Source: an uncultured Leptolyngbya sp. (GTDB taxonomy: Bacteria > Cyanobacteriota > Cyanobacteriia > Phormidesmidales > Phormidesmidaceae). Taken from it: DNA of 5,003 nucleotides. The stretch covers positions 1 to 5,003 of the forward strand of contig CALBPH010000520.1 of the NCBI GenBank assembly GCA_937899365.1, given 5' to 3'. The position numbers and the translations under genes were made by a program. Each line of letters opens with the position of its first letter. Position 1 is the stretch's first letter. Positions 1 through 5,003 of the stretch are shown here, piece after piece. Under the pieces are notes generated by a model. The model was not told the DNA's origin. It did not search any database and saw only the letters and a program-made list of their open reading frames with translations.

Positions 1-1398
1 TTTTAAGGGATACCAATAGGCAGATGCTGGTATGGCATAGCGATAGTCACCCATGGGGACAGCATCGATCTCGTCAAAGCAGCAGGAAGGCAAGGGAGTA
101 TTGGCATAGGTGGGCCGTAGGGACCTGAGTAGCAGCCAGCCGATGCCCCCCAACCCTGTTAAGACAGCGACCACTATAAGAATGGGGATACATCGTTTGT
201 ACCAGGCTTGTTTAACGGATAAGCGTTCTGTCTCTCGGGCTTCCCACTGGCAAAGCATGGGCTCAGGAGGCATGGCCAACAACTCTGCCCGAGCGGCTTC
301 GGCACTGGCAAAGGGTGGGTCAAGCCCAATGAGCCGACGGATAAACAGTTTGAGTGGTGTGTAGGTGTCAGGCCATTCGCTATCGAGATGGGGCTTTAGG
401 GATTGTCCCTGATTATTGACAGTGGCTCCATTGAGAAGAAAAAATGCCACCTGACCCAGGGCGGCCAAATCATCTTGATAATTGGGCTGGCCTCTATCCA
501 CCAGTACTGGGTCAAATAGTCTCTCCCACAGAGCAAAATCAGTGAGGTAAACAAATCCCTCCGTATCTTTTACGTTAGGACTCGCGACCCACAGCAGGCT
601 GTCTAAACTGAGATTGCCATGGATAATACCCTCCTGCACCTGACCGGCTGGCAGCGTAAACTTTTGCTGGTGTAAGAATATTAGAGTTTGCAACACCTGG
701 TTGAGAACTGATAGCACTGCATTGCTATCAAATGCTCCATGGTTGGCACAGTAGCAATTGAGCGTTGGGCTGCTGTCTACAGATGATGTTACCAAATAGC
801 AGCGCTCACCGGACGAGTCAGCAATGGCTTCTAACGGCAGAACAACTCTGGCATCCTGTACACGTCCATCTGCCAAAGAGAGACCGGCAAGCGTCGTAAA
901 TGATTCCTGATATTGTCGCTGTTCTTCTGAACTAAAGTACTTTTCGGGCAGTAAATATTCTTGAATAACAACGGGTTCTTCTGAACTCAGACGGATTCCT
1001 CCATAGAGTCTACCAATCCCTCGTCGCCCTAAACTTTGACCAATTTGATATTGACCTTGTTTACCAACGAGCTGTCCTCCCTCAGGCAATATTGCCGGGA
1101 AAGAACAATGTTGGCAATTTGTTTTTTCCTTAGCCGCAGGTTCTTGACAGCTTAATGGATTATTTTGTAAGCAACGATATTGATGATAATGAGGAATAGG
1201 TGACTGAATAAGATCTAGACTCACTTTCAATTCAGCGACAGACTCCGGTTCTGGTAAAACCTGTGGCTTGATTTCCTTTAAGGTTGATTTAAACCAGCCC
1301 GCATTTACCAGAGATTGATACCGTATCAACCGAGTTGGGTACGGCAGCCTCAACAAATAGTATTGAAGGACTCTCTTAGAGATCTGTCCTATAATCAC
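1..1398 (-). CDS. Four-cysteine, membrane-anchored Ser/Thr protein kinase-like protein (probable pseudokinase), C-terminus beyond window
   Basis: The minus-strand frame is open from a GTG at 1398 to the left edge: 466 codons without a stop, so the 3' end is missing. Cys76, Cys84, Cys95 and Cys98 form the CX7C...CX2C motif that precedes the kinase domain in cyanobacterial four-Cys kinases. The kinase-like domain spans about residues 117-375. Its glycine loop is LGRRGIG (123-129), with Arg126 replacing a usual Gly. The ATP-binding Lys is Gln146 (VVIQEYLLP). The HRDLKPxN loop reads HGNLSLDS (260-267), so the catalytic Asp is Asn262. DFG is kept as DFA (287-289). A transmembrane helix lies at about 403-424. 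Residues 425-466 should then be outside the membrane; VPMGDYRY...WYPLK resembles the start of PstS-like phosphate-binding domains (inference). GTG is preferred because GAGG sits 6 bases upstream (1405-1408); the frame closes at a TAA further upstream. Family membership is fairly sure; loss of phosphotransfer is inferred from the missing residues. A signalling or scaffolding role is possible. The ligand is unknown. Confidence 0.88.
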   Translation of the reverse strand, partial: MIIGQISKRVLQYYLLRLPYPTRLIRYQSLVNAGWFKSTLKEIKPQVLPEPESVAELKVSLDLIQSPIPHYHQYRCLQNNPLSCQEPAAKEKTNCQHCSFPAILPEGGQLVGKQGQYQIGQSLGRRGIGRLYGGIRLSSEEPVVIQEYLLPEKYFSSEEQRQYQESFTTLAGLSLADGRVQDARVVLPLEAIADSSGERCYLVTSSVDSSPTLNCYCANHGAFDSNAVLSVLNQVLQTLIFLHQQKFTLPAGQVQEGIIHGNLSLDSLLWVASPNVKDTEGFVYLTDFALWERLFDPVLVDRGQPNYQDDLAALGQVAFFLLNGATVNNQGQSLKPHLDSEWPDTYTPLKLFIRRLIGLDPPFASAEAARAELLAMPPEPMLCQWEARETERLSVKQAWYKRCIPILIVVAVLTGLGGIGWLLLRSLRPTYANTPLPSCCFDEIDAVPMGDYRYAIPASAYWYPLK

Positions 1399-1404
1399 AG
1401 CTAT

Positions 1405-1408
1405 CCTC
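1405..1408 (-). promoter_or_regulatory. Ribosome binding site deciding the GTG start of the kinase-like gene
   Basis: On the minus strand GAGG(A) lies 6 bases before the GTG at 1398. The only other plausible start before the upstream in-frame TAA is a TTG seven codons before the GTG, and it would place this GAGG inside the gene. The site therefore favours the GTG. Confidence 0.6.
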
Positions 1409-1430
1409 AGGAAACAAAACAAGTTATTTG

Positions 1431-1459
1431 ATTATAAGCATTCCCAAATAGAAGCTTAA
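1431..1459 (-). promoter_or_regulatory. Possible sigma70-type promoter of the kinase-like gene
   Basis: On the minus strand a perfect TATAAT lies at 1436-1431. At a spacing of 17 bases the -35 position (1459-1454) reads TTAAGC, which matches only three of six consensus bases. Transcription would start near 1424 and give a leader of about 25 bases before the GTG at 1398. The -10 is convincing in place and sequence. The weak -35 suggests a weak or activator-dependent promoter, or a chance match in AT-rich DNA. Confidence 0.4.
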
Positions 1460-1516
1460 GCTACATCCTGCTGAGAAAAGTTCTTCATACCCACCAAAAA
1501 AGACAAAAAATATCAA

Positions 1517-1551
1517 GGCTATATGGCAGTTTTAGTTACTGGCATATAGCC
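1517..1551 (-). terminator. Long hairpin followed by a T-rich tract on the minus strand (terminator-like)
   Basis: Arms 1517-1530 and 1538-1551 are 14 bases each and complementary except for one mismatch (G1526 against G1542), around a 7-base loop. Read on the minus strand, the stem is followed at once by a T-rich stretch (complement of 1505-1516, TTGATATTTTTT), the form of an intrinsic terminator. No annotated minus-strand gene lies upstream for it to end. It could terminate a short RNA made in the intergenic region, block antisense transcription out of the fructokinase gene, or be a protein-binding operator. The palindrome is plain in the sequence; its role is inferred. Confidence 0.5.
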
Positions 1552-1667
1552 AATGCCCTGACTGCCTGACATAAGTCCTATAACCCAGAATCCATAAGGT
1601 TTGACAAGGAAATGGGCAGGTGACATGCAAAGCTGAAGATACCAAACCATCAGCGTAAAACGATATA

Positions 1668-1683
1668 TTGAGCATATACTCAA
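1668..1683. promoter_or_regulatory. Small inverted repeat next to the fructokinase ribosome binding site
   Basis: TTGAG and CTCAA form perfect 5-base arms around CATATA. The site ends one base before the Shine-Dalgarno sequence (1685-1689). A bound repressor or an RNA fold here could affect translation or initiation of the sugar kinase. Arms this short occur often by chance in AT-rich DNA, and no regulator gene is visible nearby. Confidence 0.2.
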
Positions 1684-1684
1684 A

Positions 1685-1689
1685 AAGGA
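1685..1689 (+). promoter_or_regulatory. Ribosome binding site of the ROK fructokinase gene
   Basis: AAGGA lies 6 bases before the ATG at 1696, an ideal spacing. The protein begins directly with the conserved GGIEAGGTK phosphate-binding motif, so this start gives the family's normal N-terminus. Confidence 0.7.
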
Positions 1690-1695
1690 AAGTCA

Positions 1696-2604
1696 ATGGC
1701 ACTTTTAGGCGGCATAGAAGCAGGCGGGACGAAATTTGTCTGTGCGGTAGGAACTGGTCCAGACGATTTACAAGCAGAGATTCGTATTCCCACCACTATG
1801 CCCCAAGAAACTATTTCTCAAGTGATCGATTTTTTTCAACAACAGATCAAACAAACGGGTGATTTGGCCGCCATTGGCATCGGCGAATTTGGGCCAGTAG
1901 ACGTTTGTGAAAACTCTCCTAAGTTTGGTTGGTTTTTGAACACGCCAAAACCAGGCTGGCAGCAGGTTGACTTTGTTGGCACCATCAAGCGTGAGCTGAA
2001 TATACCTGTTGGCTTTGATACTGACGTTAATGCCGCCGCCTTAGGAGAATATCAATGGGGGAATGGTATAGGCTTAGGATCATTGATCTATTTAACCGTT
2101 GGCACGGGAATTGGTGGCGGTGGTGTGATGGGCGGTCGACCGATTCATGGGCTGCTTCATCCTGAAATGGGTCATATTCTGAACCCTCACGATTTGTCTG
2201 TAGCCCCATTTGTTGGGGCTTGCCCGTGTCACCAAGATTGTCTAGAAGGGTTGGCCTCTGGGTTTGCTATGGAAAAACGGTGGCAACAAAAGGCTGCTTC
2301 TTTACCTGCTGACCATCCCGCTTGGGCCTTAGAAGCTCACTATTTGGCCACTGGATTGATCAACTTTATTCTAACCCTCTCACCCGAGCGGATTATCTTA
2401 GGTGGTGGTGTAATGGAACAACCACAGCTTTTTCCGTTGATTCGTTCTCAAGTGCGCGAGCGGCTTAACGCTTATCTGGAAGTGCCCCAAATTATGGCTG
2501 ACATTGACAACTATATTGTGCCGCCAAAGCTGGGCAGCAAGGCTGGCATCATGGGCGCTTTTGTCCTTGCTCAGCAGACCATAAAACAGAACTTTGGCAC
2601 ATAA
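1696..2604 (+). CDS. ROK-family sugar kinase, probable fructokinase (EC 2.7.1.4)
   Basis: A complete 302-residue cytoplasmic enzyme, close to the usual length of about 290-300 for the family. It should phosphorylate fructose (fructose + ATP to fructose 6-phosphate), feeding sucrose or fructose breakdown into central metabolism. Residues 5-13 (GGIEAGGTK) form the first phosphate-binding loop, closely like the Bacillus YdhR/GmuE fructokinases. EFGPVD (64-69) is a typical family motif. DTDVNAAALGE (108-118) carries the catalytic base, Asp110. VGTGIGGGGVMGG (135-147) is the second phosphate loop. HPEMGH (155-160) and CPCHQDCLEGLASG (176-189) form the zinc site, with His160, Cys176, His179 and Cys182 the likely ligands. 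ILGGGVM (234-240) is the C-terminal nucleotide-binding motif. All key residues are present, so it should be active. It is transcribed alone, divergent from the kinase-like gene and convergent with the propeller gene. Other hexoses, such as mannose, cannot be excluded from sequence alone. Confidence 0.93.
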   Translation: MALLGGIEAGGTKFVCAVGTGPDDLQAEIRIPTTMPQETISQVIDFFQQQIKQTGDLAAIGIGEFGPVDVCENSPKFGWFLNTPKPGWQQVDFVGTIKRELNIPVGFDTDVNAAALGEYQWGNGIGLGSLIYLTVGTGIGGGGVMGGRPIHGLLHPEMGHILNPHDLSVAPFVGACPCHQDCLEGLASGFAMEKRWQQKAASLPADHPAWALEAHYLATGLINFILTLSPERIILGGGVMEQPQLFPLIRSQVRERLNAYLEVPQIMADIDNYIVPPKLGSKAGIMGAFVLAQQTIKQNFGT

Positions 2605-2845
2605 GACAATCCTTGTTCAAAGACAGGATCATTATGGATAAATCCATGGTTGAGGCTATTATTCAGAAATGTCGATACCCCAACACTAATTCCGTGCAAT
2701 GGAAAAATGGCTGAAATGCTTGCAGAATAAGGATTCTATCAATCTCCTTCTAAAGCGACTGTATCCCTTGTATGACAAGCGTTTTAACCGAATCATCCCA
2801 TCGGTCGGAACCCGTACCATGGTGACAGTCACACACTTTATCCAC
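2605..2845. other. Convergent intergenic region without a supported gene
   Basis: These 241 bases separate the 3' ends of the fructokinase and propeller genes. They contain a perfect palindrome at 2634-2647 (ATGGAT, two bases, ATCCAT), a 5-base-arm palindrome at 2822-2832 (GTGAC, one base, GTCAC) and a weak bulged hairpin at about 2610-2630. None is followed by a T-run on either strand, so no intrinsic terminator is supported for either gene. Short open frames here (2634-2714 and 2699-2935, plus strand) show no recognisable family; the second runs antisense into the propeller gene. Confidence 0.5.
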
Positions 2846-5003
2846 CTAAACCACCGCAAACTCCACCACTATATCGTTAAAGTCCCGGTCGCCCAGACCG
2901 CTGAGGTCCTCAAAGCCAAAGGTATTGTCGCCTAGCAGCTTGGCATGGTCATTACTGCCCGTATTAGCCCCCGCATGGCTAAAGAATACCTCATCCGTCG
3001 CTGGGTCACCGCCCGCCACCAGGAAGATCCCTAGGAAGCCACCACCGGTCAGTGCTGCGGAGAATGTGCTCACCTGGTCATTTTTCACTGAGAGTTTTAT
3101 ATCTAGCTGGATGGCTAACGCCGATTCTCGGTAGCCAGCATCTCCTGGACGAAAGACATATCCCGTAAGGTCGTCGCGAATGCCACCATCGGCAAACTCG
3201 GTGGTGTAAAACCCTACGGTATTGGCCAGGGCCGCTTCACGGTACACCGCAAATTCAACATTAACCGTGCCCGTTTGACCGGGCAGGTCAATGGCAGTGG
3301 CATCCCCCACCAAGAGGTTGGTCGTTGCTACATCACCAAAGTCTAGGGAGATTTGAGTATCGCTAATTGCCGTGGGTATGGCCAGTTGGGTGACACCATT
3401 GACCACCAGTTGAAACTCTAGAAACTGTCCCTCAGTCACTTGGCTATTGTCAATGCTAAATGCGGGAGCATAGTCATCGGCCAGCTGCCCTCCTGCCAAA
3501 ATAGAGAAACTAGCAATCTGAGTACGGCTGACTGCATCAACACTAAAGATAAGAATCTCACCGATGTCGGCAATATTTACCTGGTCTACCTGTAGACGTA
3601 CCGTATTGGCATCCCCTAGACCCGTTACTTCTAAACCAGATAAGGGGGTTAGCTTTGCGGGGTTAGTGGGTGCAGTAATAGCGTCGTTAGTGAGGGTATA
3701 GGTCTCATCCGTGGCAGGCTCCTGTAGAGGGAGATTGTTACCTACAGGGTCCGTAATATTTTGACTGACGGACAAATCTAAACCAACAGTACCGTTAAAA
3801 TCGGCCAGGTCTCCTCCCGAGACTGTAATGTCATAGACGGTGGCACTGATAGCGGTCACGGTTGTCACTGTGGCGGTTGTCCCGCCGGTAACGCTAAAGT
3901 CAGTCCCATCAATGTTAACGATGCTTTCATCAAAGGTGGCCCGAAATACCAAGCTATCGGCATCGGTATTTTCTGCTGTTGGTGTTTGTCGGACAATGCT
4001 CAACAAACTGGGAGCCACATCGCGATTAAAGGCGGTGATGGCTCCATCCTCAAAGCCCGTGACAAATACCTGCTGATCGTCAGGGCTAACGACTACCCCC
4101 AGGGCTCCGGCCAATTCATCAGCACCGTTGCCATCTTGGTCCTGAATAAATTGATTAAAGGTTAATCGCCCAGAGGCATCGCGATCAAAGACGGTCAGAC
4201 CATTCTCTTCAAAACTGGCGACAAACACCTGTTTACCATCGGGGCTGATGGTGACACTGCTAAATCCATTGATGGCCGGAAACCCGACAACATCGGTGCC
4301 GGCAAAGATATCACTGGCGCCACCAAACAGTTGAGCCCCATCTTCATTATCTCGCAGGACCTGGGCAAAGCTCAGCGTACCATCGGCATTACGGTCAAAG
4401 ACCGTCAGGGCTGCGTCGCTGGCACTGGCAACATAAACCTGATTACCATCGGGGCTGACAACAACACTTGAGGCACCAAACAGCTCATTAGCCCCCGCTT
4501 GGCCATCTTTAATGGTTTGTCGTAGGGTCAAATTCCCAGAAGCATCTCGGTCAAAGACCGTAATGGCTGAGTCTGTGTGGCTAGTGACAAATACCTGATC
4601 GCCCGTGGGGCTAACCGCTACCCCAGACGCGCCAAACAGCTCGGTAGCCCCTGCCTGCCCATCGGCGATGGACTGTCTCAGGGTCAACGTACCCGAGGCA
4701 TCTCGGTCAAAGACCGTAATGGCTGAGTCTGTCAGACTCACCACAAAAACTTGAGAACCATCGGCCGTAACTGCCACATCAATGGCTCCGGCTAGGGTAT
4801 TAATGTCGTTTTCATTGGGGTCACGGCGGCCGTCCCTAAGACGCTGTTGCTCACTCAGATTGCCGTCACCATCGCGACTAAAAACAGTCAGCCCATCATC
4901 GCCGACGCTGGTGACAAATACCTGGTTACCCTCAGGACTAACCTCTATACCAAAGGCTCCCGCCAGGAGCTCCGAGCCTAAGATTGCCCCCACATTAGAA
5001 CCA
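2846..5003 (-). CDS. Large beta-propeller (lactonase-like) / Ig-like / DUF4114 protein, N-terminus beyond window
   Basis: The frame ends at TAG (2848-2846) and is open through the right edge. The first start-like codon, GTG at 4993, is probably internal: codons before it (Gly-Ser-Asn) stay in frame, no ribosome binding site is seen, and the sequence there is a loop before a propeller blade. Numbered from that GTG, residues 11-325 hold six blades of about 50 residues built on V.VSPDG.QVFV.S..D.A.TVFDRDASG.L, like seven-bladed lactonase/YVTN-type propellers; a seventh blade would lie outside the window. Residues 327-438 are an Ig-like module (DADSLVFRATFDE, VYDITVSGGDL, EPATDETYTL). Residues 447-625 are beta-rich and not assigned. 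Residues 640-712 are DUF4114, with GDNTFGFEDL (688-697) and GDRDFND (701-707), acidic motifs that may bind calcium. Such modules are typical of secreted or surface proteins. No signal peptide can be judged because the N-terminus is missing. Enzymatic lactonase activity is not implied; the role may be adhesion or matrix. Confidence 0.88.
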   Translation of the reverse strand, partial: GSNVGAILGSELLAGAFGIEVSPEGNQVFVTSVGDDGLTVFSRDGDGNLSEQQRLRDGRRDPNENDINTLAGAIDVAVTADGSQVFVVSLTDSAITVFDRDASGTLTLRQSIADGQAGATELFGASGVAVSPTGDQVFVTSHTDSAITVFDRDASGNLTLRQTIKDGQAGANELFGASSVVVSPDGNQVYVASASDAALTVFDRNADGTLSFAQVLRDNEDGAQLFGGASDIFAGTDVVGFPAINGFSSVTISPDGKQVFVASFEENGLTVFDRDASGRLTFNQFIQDQDGNGADELAGALGVVVSPDDQQVFVTGFEDGAITAFNRDVAPSLLSIVRQTPTAENTDADSLVFRATFDESIVNIDGTDFSVTGGTTATVTTVTAISATVYDITVSGGDLADFNGTVGLDLSVSQNITDPVGNNLPLQEPATDETYTLTNDAITAPTNPAKLTPLSGLEVTGLGDANTVRLQVDQVNIADIGEILIFSVDAVSRTQIASFSILAGGQLADDYAPAFSIDNSQVTEGQFLEFQLVVNGVTQLAIPTAISDTQISLDFGDVATTNLLVGDATAIDLPGQTGTVNVEFAVYREAALANTVGFYTTEFADGGIRDDLTGYVFRPGDAGYRESALAIQLDIKLSVKNDQVSTFSAALTGGGFLGIFLVAGGDPATDEVFFSHAGANTGSNDHAKLLGDNTFGFEDLSGLGDRDFNDIVVEFAVV
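4019..4963 (-). repeat. Tandem coding repeats, six propeller blades of about 50 codons
   Basis: Blades begin near residues 11, 68, 120, 172, 242 and 295 of the encoded protein, counted from the GTG at 4993. Blades two to four keep an exact 52-codon (156-base) period. The spacing to the fifth is longer because about 18 extra residues follow the fourth blade (residues 216-241). Each unit carries the pattern GA..V.VSPDG.QVFV.S..D.A.TVFDRDA.G.L. The last blade loses the end of the pattern as it enters the Ig-like module. Confidence 0.85.
4542..4732 (-). repeat. Pair of identical 35-base direct repeats 156 bases apart
   Basis: Positions 4542-4576 and 4698-4732 are identical over 35 bases, including silent positions. 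They encode the same part (TDSAITVFDRDA) of two neighbouring propeller blades. Identity at the DNA level, against visible divergence in the other blades, points to a recent duplication or gene conversion between these two blades. Confidence 0.85.

Noticed and set aside
110..364. Plus-strand open frame of 84 codons
   Set aside because: It lies antisense to the transmembrane and juxtamembrane part of the kinase-like gene, and its product resembles no family. The opposite frame has clear domain motifs.
1601..1629. Perfect TTGACA as -35 of a fructokinase promoter
   Set aside because: At 16-18 bases downstream there is no acceptable -10 (CATGCA at 17). The TATATT at 1664 and TATACT at 1675 are at the wrong distance and have no -35 of their own, so no promoter can be assigned.
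2609..2631. Possible intrinsic terminator after the fructokinase stop
   Set aside because: The stem is short and bulged (ATCC/GGAT plus TGT/ACA) and is followed by CATTATGG rather than a T-run.
2634..2714. Plus-strand small frame of 26 codons starting at an ATG after the fructokinase gene
   Set aside because: There is only a loose AGGA about 8 bases upstream, the ATG is part of a palindrome, and the peptide shows no family features.
2789..2811. ACCGA/TCGGT hairpin as terminator of the propeller gene
   Set aside because: Only 5 base pairs with a 9-base loop, and the minus strand continues with TAAAAC, not a T-run.
2699..2935. Plus-strand open frame of 78 codons in the convergent intergenic region
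   Set aside because: Its last 30 codons are antisense to the conserved DUF4114 coding sequence, there is no good ribosome binding site, and the product is not recognisable.

Overview
The window looks like chromosomal DNA of a cyanobacterium. This rests on three protein types: a four-cysteine, membrane-anchored Ser/Thr-kinase-like protein, a secreted-type beta-propeller/Ig-like/DUF4114 protein, and a ROK fructokinase. I cannot fix the genus. I saw no copy of the HIP1 octamer (GCGATCGC) common in many cyanobacteria, no rRNA or tRNA gene, no CRISPR array and no insertion sequence.

Layout: (1) Positions 1-1398, minus strand, hold the first 466 codons of a kinase-like protein that runs off the left edge. 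It has a four-cysteine N-terminal motif, a degenerate kinase domain lacking the ATP-binding lysine and the catalytic aspartate, one transmembrane helix, and the start of an outer domain that resembles a phosphate-binding (PstS-like) fold. (2) Positions 1399-1695 are a 297-base divergent intergenic region. It holds a -10-like TATAAT for the kinase gene, a long hairpin followed by a T-rich tract on the minus strand, and a small palindrome next to the fructokinase ribosome binding site. (3) Positions 1696-2604, plus strand, hold a complete ROK-family sugar kinase, most likely a fructokinase. (4) Positions 2605-2845 are a 241-base convergent intergenic region with no convincing gene or terminator. 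(5) Positions 2846-5003, minus strand, hold the C-terminal part of a large repeat protein that is open through the right edge: six visible blades of a lactonase-like propeller, an Ig-like module and a C-terminal DUF4114 domain.

The three genes are not an operon: kinase and fructokinase are divergent, fructokinase and propeller gene are convergent. Nothing in the sequence ties them to one pathway. The most unusual element is the kinase-like protein, which appears to be a pseudokinase that may link an outer ligand-binding head to the cytoplasm. I do not see a complete new multi-gene system.
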